This document shows positions 54,397 to 64,000 of a DNA stretch of 64,000 bases, in pieces; the first letter of the stretch is position 1, and the number at the start of each line of letters is the position of its first letter. The position numbers were made by a program, and so were the translations under genes. The notes under the pieces are model-generated. The model ran no database searches. It saw only the letters and a program-made list of their open reading frames with translations, and was not told the origin of the DNA. The DNA is from Ceratothoa steindachneri (lineage: Eukaryota > Arthropoda > Malacostraca > Isopoda > Cymothoidae). The DNA lies in assembly GCA_963969495.1 (NCBI GenBank), contig OZ018326.1, positions 182,443,653 through 182,507,652 of the forward strand, in the 5' to 3' direction.

Positions 54397-55688
54397 TTAT
54401 TTGTATCTTTTCCTGGTATTTATGCCGTTCATCTCTGTGCTTGCTGAATTCTGACTCTTATCCGTTTCACATTTTGCGGTTGGTTTTTCCGGTCTTTGGT
54501 CACATGGCGAGGTGTCACTAGTTAATTTTCTTCTTGGTTTTTTGGTTTTGCGTGCGTTTCTTTTTACGTTTTTCTTATTTTTCTCGTCGGTGCTGCTTTT
54601 AGATTCTGTTTCCTCGTTTTCTGTGTCATCCTCTTGTTGAGATTCGCTTTCCTTTTTTTGTGTTTCTTCCAAGAGTTTTTTATTTTTATCTTCTGAAATT
54701 TGAAATTTTTATGTTAAATATAGCCGATGAATCAATATTTTGCGGGAACTTCATTGGCTCCAGCTCATTTGCCTTGAGAAAGGAGTTTAACGTGGTAGTA
54801 TATGTTCCTGGTTGAACAATATTTAAGACGTATGAGTGTAGAATGCATGTCAATATTCTTACGTTCAGAGTTCCGGCAAACGTCATTTGAGTGGTTGTTC
54901 CATTGTTTTTCTTTGCTGCTGACGCCGCATATGAGTGATTTCTTGTTCCTTCTTTTCTTTGTTGTGTTTCAATTTCTTTTCTCTTTATTATTTCTTTTCG
55001 CTTTGGAAATGTCATTGCCATTGTTCTGTGGCTCTCTCTGGAATTGAAAACTTTTTCGTGGAGTTTGTGCAGCTCCTCCAAGAATGTGGGCCACTGCATT
55101 CTAAACATATTTCTCCTTCCTTTCTTGGGCAGTTTGCGATGATGTGGTCTTCCATTTTCTAGCATCTAAAACAGATTTGTATATTGTGATACTGGTCCCT
55201 TTGGATGTTAAGGGGGGGATTCTCATACTGTATGCGAAGATTCCCTTCTGTAGTGCCTTTGTTGCAATCTCGGTTGACTCGCACACTATTTTGAATACAT
55301 GTGTTTGTTCCTTAAATTTGATTATGTCGTGTATCTTCATCCAGGGTTGTTGTTCTATTATTTCATGTTTCATTTCGTTTGGGAAGTGTTCCCCCACCTA
55401 TGATTCTACCTTATGGCATACGATGCTTCGGTTGGAAATAATCTGAAGTGGTACTTTAGCCTCTATGTCGATTTTCCTTAAAGTTATGCATCCTACTGAT
55501 GAAAGTAGCAGTTCGACATCGTTGTTTTCCGCATAGATGACAACAAATCCATTAGCTGTTTCTATGCATTTGATCAGGGCGATTTGTAAGTCCTTGAAAA
55601 TGGTTTGTACTGCAACCTGTAGTCTCCGTTTTATGCCGTTCTGAATTAGCAGAAGTGGGAGCCTTTTGGCGAAGTCCTGTGGGTCCAT
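54397..55688 (-). pseudogene. ORF1 zinc-knuckle protein of non-LTR copy 4
   Basis: The start at 55688 (MDPQDFAKRLPLLLIQNGIK) is parallel to the starts of the other copies. VVIYAENNDVELLLSSVG is the conserved N-terminal block. One stop near 55398, then VFKIVCESTEIATKALQKGI. After a frame change come two CCHC knuckles around 55170-55080 (C-F-R-C, ME-DHIIANC, then CLECSGPHSWRSC) with one stop between them. ILTCILHSYVLNIV and LNSFLKANELEPMKFPQNID follow (55165-54686 frame). An acidic and then basic tail (EDDTENEETESKSS, RNARKTKKPRRK) closes at 54397. It is one of the better preserved ORF1s here and would bind element RNA. Confidence 0.7.
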
Positions 55689-56496
55689 GTTCAATTTTTC
55701 ATGCCCCCGCCTAAGGGAGCGTTCTCTGTAAGAATAAGGTAGTAGATTATTTACCACACTCCACTAGTGGGAGAAGCCCCCTATCTGTTCCAAATACTAT
55801 CTCGCCTGCCTGCTCTGGAGCGTACAATCCCAGACCACCCTACGTAATTAGGCCTAGCTCTATAAGAGGTCCTGCAGTCAGATTCGGGCTCATCACCGAT
55901 AACTGGGCTCCTTTTCTGACCATTTAATGGGGTCTCCTTCGGGAGTTAACTACACCCTACTACTGACTGCTTCTAAGACCTTGCTGGTGGTCAGGTTATA
56001 CTGTGCAAGATGGAAATAAATGATGAGAGTTTCAGATACAAATAGGTATAGTATGAGATAGGAAAAAATTAAGGAGATCACCGCTTTGCGGTGATTCCCC
56101 GTCTATCAGAAACAGGAAGTTTCTCCAATCAGTCCGATTCGTGCATACATTTCTTCTTTTTCCTCTTTGGTATATAGAAAATGGTCTCTTCGCAAAGTTG
56201 TTTCAAGTCAAAAGATTGATGTAACTTAGAGGTGCGTAGATCACTATGAATTGTCAGATGAACTGAGCCCTCCATGGAATTCTGATGTACTCATTAGTCG
56301 AAAATTTAGAGAGTGGTAGAAGATAGATGGTAAAAGAAAGGTAAGTTTGCCCTAGTTTGAGGGGCATCACAAGCATTTGTATACTTTAACTACTGATTTT
56401 TCGTTTTTTGTTTTGTGTTTGTTTCTGTTTGCGTTCTTCTTTATGTTCTTTTGTGTATTTGTCTCCTCATTTTGTTTACTTAGTCTTCTTGTATTG

Positions 56497-59374
56497 TTAA
56501 GCATTCGAGCCTTTATTTGTAATCAGGTTTAGTGTATTACCTCGTGTTTTTTTCTCTTGTATTTGTTTTTCTTCACTAATTGTGAGTATAATTTCTGTCA
56601 CGTAGTTTTTGTGTCGTACTCTGTGTTGTTTATGTGTAGATTGGTATTGTGTTTTCCTCGGAACAGAGTTTAGTGCTCGGGAAATGCCAGTTTGTAGCGA
56701 CCTTTCTGCGCAATCTGGCAAAAATGTTTAGTCTGCCACCAGTTCTTCTTAATTCTGGGATGATATCATTGGCCATTGTTGACCAGACCTTTTTGGCGAG
56801 TTTCTGCGTTGCGACATTAATGGGCTCCAGACGTTGTCTGCTGTGCAGGTCCCTTTGCCGAAGATGCTCTCCTTGTTTGGTTTTATTAATGCAGAGATAG
56901 GAAGAGTTCTGCACTCGCTGGAGCCTCCTCATAGCGGTCTTGCTGGCCGTTTGAGTCACTACTGTAGGGTAGATAAGCTTAGCCCGGATAAACATCAGGT
57001 ATATTTTCCTGATATTCGCCGAGCTAAGATTTCTGAACCTATATAGCTTAGAGATTTCTCTCTTCGCCATATTCTGCCTCATCCTGTAGTGACTCGAGTA
57101 TCCGTAGTCGGAAACTTTTAGGCCAAGGATAGTGCCTTCGGCTGAGGAAGCATATCTCCTCCTTCTATTACATTGGGCAACGTCGACTTGCGGCACAGCG
57201 TGAGGATATTTAATTTCTCCCTGTTGGTCCGGATTTTCCACCTTCTCTCGTATTGGTTGATGTTAGAGATCTCTGCACTAGTGTTGATTGCCTAATCCCT
57301 TGCTTTCCTAACCCTACTGGGACGATATGCGTGACGTCATGTGCGTACTACAGATAGATCGTGTCCGTGTGTATTGGAGTAGAGAAGTCGATGTTGAAGA
57401 CCAGGTAAAGCAGAGGACTCAGGCAGCTCTCCTAGGGAACGCCCGCTTTGAGCTCGAATTCTGGTCCTTTGTACTCTTCGATCATGATACGCACCCTTCT
57501 GTCCATGATGAAGTCACGAAGGATCATTTCCAGGACTGAGTCTAGCTGTAAACCGAAGATCTTGTATTGTAGTCCTCTCAGCCAAACCTTGTCGAAGGCC
57601 TTCTGGACGTCCCTTATCACAATGTATACATAGCGAGCCTTCGCTCGGCAGTGTGCGATCTTTTCTATTAGGAGCGCCAGGGCCATTTCAGTGTCCCTTT
57701 TTGGTCGGAACCCATGTTGTTGTGGGTTATGCGCTCCCAAATCGTTGAGTTGATTTTGTAGCCTGTTGGCTATAATCATCTCGAAGATCTTGCCGGGTAT
57801 TTCTAGGACAGAGATTGGGCGATAGTTAGCAACTTGGTCTAGGGGCTTATTTCCTTTCGGGATATAGATGATTTAAGCCACCTTCTACCCGTCAGGGAAG
57901 TAGCCTGTATTCAGGTATGTGTTCATGGTGTTCACCATGCCCTGAATAATTTGCCGTGGGGCATTCACTAGGATGTTCTTAGTCAGCCCAGACCAACCGT
58001 GAGCCCTTTGTTTGAAGGACCTTATGCTGTTAATGGTCTCTTCAATGGTGATAAGGCGCCCGTGGTTAACCATCTCTCTTTATCTAGATAAAGCGGGTGT
58101 ATGGGTCCTATGTATCATCGCTCCGAAGTCCTCGAGCAGTTGGTCTTCGAAGTCCTGGTCGAAACCATCTTCTCCTCAGGTGATATTGCAACGATCTCCT
58201 TCCAATGCCTCCTGAATCTGGATCCTTTATAATGGTATCGCCTTCTTTTATTTTGATCCCAGGCCTGGGAGGCAATCCCCTAAGTTTTCGGATGCTATTC
58301 CAAAAACTTACAGGATTTTTCTCCGTCTAGTTTGCCTATGATATCGTCCCAGATATCTCTCTGTTTCTCGAGGATTATGTTCTTTAGTTCCTCGCTTAGC
58401 TGTCTCATTCTGGCCGCCCTTTCCCGGTTTGGGCCTGTCCTACCGACTTTCTCGTAGATGTCCCTGTGTTCCCTGGCGATTTCTTTCATTTCGTCCGTCC
58501 ACCTAGTTTGTGAGAGCATTTGGTACGAGATTCTGGGGACACACCTTTCGTCAGCTTGGATGAGGAGATTAGTAATCTTGTCAATCTCTTCATAAATTTC
58601 CTCAAGATTTGCGTCATCCAGGTCAGCTGGCTGGTAGGTGATGAGCATTTCTCTGTATTGCTCCCAGTTAGCTTTCGCGTAACTTTTCCTAAGTGTGACG
58701 GGCTTGAGCATTGACGCAAGCGAAATGGTGGTGATAATTGCGATATGTTTGGTCGGGAGCACTGGGACTGGGGTGTTGGCGATGTTGAAGGAGAATTCTG
58801 GACTTGCTGATACAATGTTCAGTTTTGTCACCGAAGATCGTGGTAGATAAGTTGGGAAGTCTAGTCCAACTCTCGGGAGCCTATTTCTTTCGAATAGTAG
58901 CTCCAGGTTTCGTCCCCTTTGGTCCACGCGCCTGTAGCTAGATGCACGGCAACTGGCGTTTAGGTCCCCGCCTAGCAACGCTAGCCTTCTGTGCCAGAAA
59001 AGGGTAAGGGTCTTGTTAATCGGTAGGTATTGTCACCTGGGTGGCTGGTAGGATGCCGCAACAGCAGTTAGGACTCCAACCAGGGTCGGGATCTTGACAG
59101 CCACGAATTATTGGTCTAAGTCCGGTAGTGTTTTGAACTGTATGTTTTTTCTGATAGCGATGAATGCGCCATCATATCTTTCTTGTGTATGGTTCTTTTG
59201 TATTACCGTGTAATTGTGTATTTTTATAGTGTCCGTGTTTGTGTTGACGCCATGTTCTGATATGAGAATGATGTCCGGGTTCACTTTACAGATGCTACCG
59301 TAAGGAATGGACTTTCCCTTACATCCATTCAAATTCAGTGTGAGTATTTTTAGAGCGTTGTTTATGTTCTCCAT
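56497..59374 (-). pseudogene. ORF2 of non-LTR copy 5: endonuclease and RT
   Basis: Endonuclease: MENINNALKILTLNLNGCKG, DIILISEHGVNT (catalytic Glu), QERYDGAFIAIRKNIQF. Two stops in frame follow (about 59105 and 59045), then GGDLNASCRASSYRRVDQRG (D-x-N) and TKHIAIITTIS (the His of S-D-H). Linker SYAKANWEQYREML. RT: NTYLNTGYFPDG, then HGFRPKRDTEMALALLIEKI and YIVIRDVQKAFDKVW (motif A), FELKAGVPQGSCLSPLLYLV (motif B). Motif C near 57350 reads YAHDVTHIV, with the first catalytic Asp of A-D-D replaced by His. C-terminus: LYRFRNLSSANIRKIYLMFI, LRQRDLHSRQRLEPIN. It is about 950 residues before decay, normal for this type. Confidence 0.8.
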
Positions 59375-59423
59375 GTTTTCTTGTTCCTGTGTTTTTGTTC
59401 TTTTGGCGAGTCTTAAGTGTTCT

Positions 59424-60966
59424 GGGTTTTGCCGTTTCTTATCTTCTTGTAATCTGCATCACTTAGGTTGATGCCGGATTCTTTGTGCAATTTTACATTG
59501 CCTTCATGCATCGCTTGCTCAATATCTGAGTCTCGTTCTGGTGCTGAGTAGATCTATTTGATTATCTTATCTCGGATACTCTGATATATCTCCTTAGGAG
59601 AGAGCTTCTCGGGGTATGGGGTCTGCTCATTCGTTATTATTTTGAGGTCGATCTCCTCTGCATCGTACTTATAAGTACGTTTCGAGGTCTTTGACCTACT
59701 TCTTGAGCTTACGGGGCTCTTGTTGCTCGCCCTGTTCAGATTCTGAGAAGGATGGGCTCGCGAGGTTGCCCTATGCTTCCTTGATTCTTCTCCCTGCTTT
59801 ACTCTCCTTCTTCTCACGGCGCCTTTGTGTCTCCAATCTTGGGTCTGTCCTAGTTGCATTTATTTTCCCAGTCGTGGCCTTCACTTCGTAGGCAGACTCT
59901 GATGGTCTTTTTTCTGTGAAAAATGGAATCACCGGTGCCTCTGGTGCGACCTTTGGCAAGAATATTAGCTGCAACACGTCTCCCGGTGGTTGGTCGTCTG
60001 AAAACCACATCTCAGACATGCCGTTCCTTTTCAGCATGAGATTTAGTGTCTTCGCAAACAGTCCTAGGTTCGTAAGATTATTTACGTTCGCCTATAATAT
60101 GCACGTAAGAATCTTTGTCGAATTCCCATTCGTCAGTTTGAGATAAGTTTTCGGCTGTTGCTTCTCTGTCATTCTTGTTGGGGCTGCTCTTGTTGCTTGG
60201 ACGTAGGAGGTAGTATACTTCCTCGTTACCTCAGCTTTCTTTTTTCCTTATGATTTATTTCTTTTGGGGACAGGACATGGGCATCGACCCGTGGTTCAGT
60301 CCAGAGTTTGGGAACCTTTCCGTTGATGCCGTGCATTCTCGCCATCGAGGGTTTTTCCACTGCATCTAGAGCACGTGATGCTTTGTTCTTTACAATCCTT
60401 TTTTGTATGGTGTTCCATCTTGAAGCACCGGAAGCATATCTGGATGGGGGTGAACTCTTCCTTCACTATTTATCCTCCACTGATTTTAGCGTTGAAGAGT
60501 AATAATCCTCTTTCTTTGGCCTTTTGGGCCATCTGTGTGTCGCTAAATATGATTTTAAATATAGGTTGGTATTTAGTGTTGTCCGGTTTATTACGGAACT
60601 TCACTACTTCTACCACGTTGGCCCAGGAAGGTTTCTGTTAACTTCCTCCTTGATCTCTTCCTTATTGTGTTGACCTATCCAGGGGTCGAGGTGTCTTCAC
60701 ACCACGCTGCGATGTGACTGGATCTGAGGGGGAGTGTTGGGCTGGAGGTTTATCACCTTTAGCACCCATTTTTACTATTCTTTCGTCAGCGTCTCCACAT
60801 CTGCCTCTTTCTCACAGATTAAGACGTAATCAGCTGGGGTATCGGTTAGTCTTGGGATAGCCACGCTCAGCTTACCCAAGACTGTCTCGAACACTTTGCC
60901 ATGTTCCGGCTTAGGTTGCCCACCTATTGTCCTCAGTGGAACTCTTGTGGCTAACTGGGACGCCAT
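59424..60966 (-). pseudogene. ORF1 zinc-knuckle protein of non-LTR copy 5
   Basis: The start at 60966 gives MASQLATRVPLRTIGGQPKP, then ADYVLICEKEADVETLTKE before a stop at 60775. Zinc knuckles at about 60440-60330: CFRCFKMEHHTKKDCKEQSI and TCSRCSG (CX2CX4HX4C type, then a second partial). The conserved block LNLMLKRNGMSEMWFSDDQP precedes PPGDVLQLIFLPKVAPEAPV (60037-59900). A Ser/Arg-rich basic part (SPVSSRSRSKTSKRTYKYDA) and an acidic C-terminal part with one stop run to 59424. The role by family is RNA binding. Confidence 0.75.
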
Positions 60967-61524
60967 TTTGGTGCGTTTGCAGCCCCAATGACTGGCGTGT
61001 GCAAATATTATTTATTAAGCTGTGTTTTTCCTTGGTTGGTTACATGGCATCAATTTTACGTGTGTGTGTGCATATATTTTACGTTTTGATGTTTTTTTAT
61101 TTTTACTTCGGGATGAATAGAGCCCTCCCCCCTCCCCCAGCGGTCACCAGCCGCCTGGATGGAAATGGAAATTGCCTTTTAGATCAATGATAACTATGGA
61201 TGAGATGAATCTAGGTGGGATCCTCTCAGGGTTGTGATTGTATGGCGGACTTATTGACAACGCCCCCCATCCCCGAGGGTGTTTTAATCGCGACCGTATC
61301 CCAGCATACAATAAAGACGGTTGTGTGTCCCTCTATGGTCCTGGAAGGGGCCCCCGCTGGGATGAGCAGCGAAGATAGCAGTTCGTCCCTTATCCGGAAG
61401 AGTTTCTGATATTGTTATCAGCTGTGGGCTATTCCTCAAACCAGTTTCCTTCAATGCCCCCAATTACATCATTGCAACTGCCTGGCATGAACTGACTTCT
61501 AGATTGCTACATTCTGTATAGTTT

Positions 61525-61800
61525 TCTACTTAAACATAAGGGATACAAAATTGACCAATCGCAGTTTAGGAAAGTTTTAAGGACAAACTAACGTTCAAAA
61601 CATAAGCATTACTTGTTTTTCTATTTGAAAATAAGGGATACAAAATTGGGCAATCACAGTTAAGGAAATTTTTTAAGGACACACTAATGTTTAAATTATA
61701 GCCGCTACATAATAATTGACGTTTTCAGACGTAAGCGCTGCAAAATGACCAAACACATTCAAGAAAAATCTTTTAGTTCAGATAATGTTCAATAAGTTAA
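61525..61800. repeat. Short tandem array, period about 98 bp
   Basis: Two good units (CATAAGGGATACAAAATTGA at about 61533; AATAAGGGATACAAAATTGG at about 61630) and a third, degraded, at about 61727 (GCGCTGCAAAATGACC). Each unit continues into a CAATC(G/A)CAGTT(T)AAGGAA-like block and (C/T)TAA(C/T)GTT. No coding sense. Confidence 0.7.
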
Positions 61801-62045
61801 GTGAATTGCGATTTTGTATTAGCAGCAGTCGACGCGGAGACACCGAGTTGTTGGGAATATGGTTTCTGGCTGGAGTTGGACATTAATTGCCGGTTTCTTC
61901 ATTTGGATAATGGCGGCTTCGGACATTCGCAATCTTCTGCGGTTTTTTAATCTCAAGATGATGGAGATGTTCTTATTTAGCGTCTCAAGGGCGACTCTAC
62001 TTCTCACTTTGTCGGTCGGTCTCAGTTTTGCCGTTTTATTACTTT

Positions 62046-62359
62046 GGTAATAACATTGTAACTATTCGGCCGATTCTAACGAAATTTGAAACCCTTATGT
62101 TGTTTTACATTTTCTGTTGAATGATATAATTGCCAAGGTCCTCCAAGGTTAGCCTGGGAATTATTTTGTTTTGGCAATATCATCATAACTATTAGAGCAA
62201 TTCTAACAAAATTGAAAACACTTATATTGTTTTACATTCTCCTTCGAATGTAATAATTGCCAAAGTTCTCCTAAGTTTAGCCGTGGAATTAGTTTGTAAT
62301 AACATCATAATTATTCGGCCGATTATAACGAAATTTGAAACCCTTATATTGTCTTCCAT
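62046..62359. repeat. Tandem array, period about 125 bp, interrupted by an I element
   Basis: Two full units and a half: ACTATTCGGCCGATTCTAAC at 62061, ACTATTAGAGCAATTCTAAC at 62188 and ATTATTCGGCCGATTATAAC near 62310, each followed by (G/A)AAATT(T)GAAA(C/A)CCTTAT and TTGTTTTACATT. The third unit breaks off where the I element starts near 62360. It looks like a small satellite-type repeat. Confidence 0.75.
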
Positions 62360-64000
62360 TTCCCCCGTAAGGGGCGCGGCGATTTGCTATCCTGACCGCC
62401 GTGCTGACGGGATCCAGCGCTCCGTCCGGCCCCAGCTTAGCCTCTCTTCCTTCCTTCAGATAGCCTGTATTCCTATCCTACCTCGTCGCTTTTCATACAA
62501 CCTCTCCCACAACTTTCTCTGGTCAGCCTCTAATTTCACAGGGTAGAATGCTGACCTTCTTCTCAAGCCAACCACCCCGGATGGGGGCTGATGGGGGAGG
62601 GGACATTGTTCACTAACCCCACAGCTCCGGTTCGGGATGGGTTTTTTTAACAACCTGCTTCATCCCCACCCATACCTTCCTCACATCCCTTTTCCTCTCC
62701 TCTTCACATTCTATCTGTTTTACGCACTGTCTAAGGTGGAGCCGCCATGCCGAAGGACTGCCAGGCCACCAGGCAGCTCCACAGAAAAGATGGATGTCCC
62801 CCCCCTGTGCTTGCGCAGGGGACCCTCCATACCTCTTTAACCGGAGAGGAGGCTTACTCTTCTCCTACGCCTACGAGTTTAGGGGACTCCCCCTCACCCC
62901 CTTCTCTGGAGGTGCTTTCGGGCACCTCCCTATCTCCAGCGGCAGTCCCTCCTTTGATTTCTAAGGGGACTGCCAAGAAAGCCAGCAGGCAGCCCATTGC
63001 CGACCGCCCCTTGTACAAGCGGCTCGGTAGGGCAAACCCCCTTAGGGGGGAGAGGGAAGCCAGGCCCCTTCGGTCGCTTCCCTCAAAAGACCTGCTGGCA
63101 AAAATATTAAACCTTGCCGGGGTCAATGCCTGTGCCTTCCCACTAAAGACTTATCACGCTGCCAAGGGGACCTGCTATGTCCTGGGAGGGGATGGCCAAC
63201 TGGAGGCCCCTCCTGTGATAGACATGGTCCTTGAGGAAAACCAGCCTCAGAAGGTAGGGCCTTCCATGGGGGGGGGGGAATCTGGGCTCGGCGCCAAGCA
63301 CCGAACCCGAATCCGCCCCTATGCAAGGTCCTCATCAAACGGCTGTGGATTCTCAGGCAGTACAAGGAGGGGAGGGATCTCCTCCGGATGATGCCCCTGC
63401 GACCACCAGGACCTTCCCCATTTCGGAGAAGGACCTGGCTGAGGCCGATCCATCTGGCCTGGGAGCTTCTACCGGCGGGGGTGAGAAGCGGGTTCATTCC
63501 CCACCCTCCTCTCCAAAAAAGAAAAGGACGAAAAAGACCAAAAAGACGAAGAAGACTCGGGGCTCCTCTCAATCCGCGGGTGCTACGGGGACGGATGGGT
63601 CCTCTGCCACTTTGGCAAGCGACCAAGCCAAGATCGGCACATCCGGGCCCTCTGCTTACCCGGGTACGGAGCTCCTGACGATGACAAAGACCAAAAGGGC
63701 ACAGGGCGGAGCCTCGATGACATCGGGGCCCCTCATTCAGAGGTTACCTGGCGTTTTCGAGCCCGCTGGCTTCAAACGCTTCCTCGTTATTCGCTCCACT
63801 GATGGCAGCATGTTGTCCAAGGGCAACATGATCCATCAGAGGAGAGGATCAGCTAGTGCAATTGGTAGAGAGCCGAAGGTAACCCGTTTCTAGGACGGGA
63901 GCCTTCTGGCGAATGCAGCGAATCCCGCCGAGGCGGCCAAGATAAGTGCTCTTCGGACACTTCATGGCACCCCGGTGAGTGTGACGCCGCACTCTACCAT
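62360..64000 (+). mobile_element. I-type non-LTR retrotransposon, 5' end (I copy 2), cut by window edge
   Basis: Same family as the copy at 34831-28045, with close sequence agreement through the 5' UTR (GCCGTGCTGACGGGATCCAG) and ORF1, but in the opposite orientation. It starts with CCCCCGTAAGGGG near 62362. Only the 5' UTR and most of ORF1 lie in the window; ORF2 would follow beyond 64000. Confidence 0.85.
62747..64000 (+). pseudogene. I-element ORF1, copy 2, partial
   Basis: The ATG at 62747 lies in a GCCGCCATG context. MPKDCQATRQLHRKDGC matches copy 1, but a segment present in copy 1 after residue 10 (copy 1: EWWTQMASPG) is missing here. VLAQGTLHTSLTGEEAYSSP, RQPIADRPLYKRLGRANPLR and DGQLEAPPVIDMVLEENQPQ are readable in the first frame. 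Near 63320-63390 the reading shifts by one frame. It continues EKRVHSPPSSPKKKRTKKTK and LIQRLPGVFEPAGFKRFLVI to a stop at 63893 (TAG where copy 1 has TCG, Ser), and then on in frame through PAEAAKISALRTLHGT. Zinc knuckles are expected past the window end. A broken copy. Confidence 0.8.

Larger units (their letters stand above)
52697..56090 (-). mobile_element. Jockey-like non-LTR retrotransposon (copy 4), with internal deletion and duplication
   Basis: Minus-strand order: leader (56090-55690), ORF1 (55688-54397), then ORF2 with an endonuclease start (54337), an RT segment present twice (54125-53402), and the post-RT end (53203-52697). Most of the endonuclease and linker is missing between 54150 and 54125, and the RT palm after motif A is lost. 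It lies directly downstream of, and on the same strand as, copy 5. Confidence 0.7.
56110..61446 (-). mobile_element. Jockey-like non-LTR retrotransposon, nearly full length (copy 5)
   Basis: The most complete copy: about 5.3 kb. The 5' end near 61446 (minus-strand GGAAACTGGTTTGAGGAATA) is shared with copy 1 at 2308. It has a leader of about 480 bp, ORF1 (60966-59424), ORF2 (59374-56497) with endonuclease, RT and a C-terminal region, then a 3' UTR to about 56110. Both ORFs carry stops and frameshifts. It serves as the reference for reading the other copies. Confidence 0.8.

Overview
The window looks like part of an arthropod nuclear genome. A crustacean or another non-model arthropod is plausible, but I cannot name the species. 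It contains no recognisable host gene. Almost everything that can be interpreted is a decayed transposable element, often nested in another. The rest is AT-rich sequence with long (TA)n tracts. The mix of piggyBac, mariner, BEL/Pao, Penelope, I, CR1-like, Jockey-like, INT-before-RT Gypsy and two abundant arthropod transposase-like families points to an arthropod. No prokaryotic features, tRNA, rRNA or CRISPR array were seen.

Layout. 1-2300: no gene. 2303-4255 (+): 5' half of a two-ORF Jockey-like non-LTR element. Its decayed opposite-strand relative occupies 10350-4264 and is split by a transposase-like pseudogene at 6063-7642. 10370-12439: piggyBac-1, with an intron and an intact TTAA end. 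13335-15448: BEL/Pao gag-protease-RT, cut in gag by piggyBac-2 (15449-17590). piggyBac-2 carries an inverted internal segment that abuts a deleted mariner (17582-18511). 18570-19965: Penelope-like element with inverted repeats and a GIY-YIG end. 19970-22640 and 22700-23400: further non-LTR pieces. 23640-26285: no gene. 26286-27951: hAT-like transposase pseudogene. 28045-34831: nearly full-length I element with RNase H.

35050-45391: an LTR retrotransposon on the minus strand. It has a second LTR element (36522-40385) inside its pol and a CR1-like element (42743-44647) inside its 5' LTR. 45392-50050: AT-rich, with a 374-bp near-perfect palindrome and long TA/GA tracts. 50050-52050: a Gypsy-type pol fragment in which integrase precedes reverse transcriptase (Gmr1-like order). 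52697-56090 and 56110-61446: two more Jockey-like copies in tandem, the first with a 362-bp internal tandem duplication. 61525-62355: two short tandem arrays. 62360-64000: the 5' end of a second I element, cut off by the window edge.

The genes do not form a pathway. Each encodes, or once encoded, mobility functions for its own element, and every coding region seen is broken. The best leads are the INT-RT order in the Gypsy-type elements, the two transposase-like families whose superfamily I cannot fix, the inversion at the piggyBac/mariner junction, and the large AT-rich palindrome. I found no convincing new cellular system.
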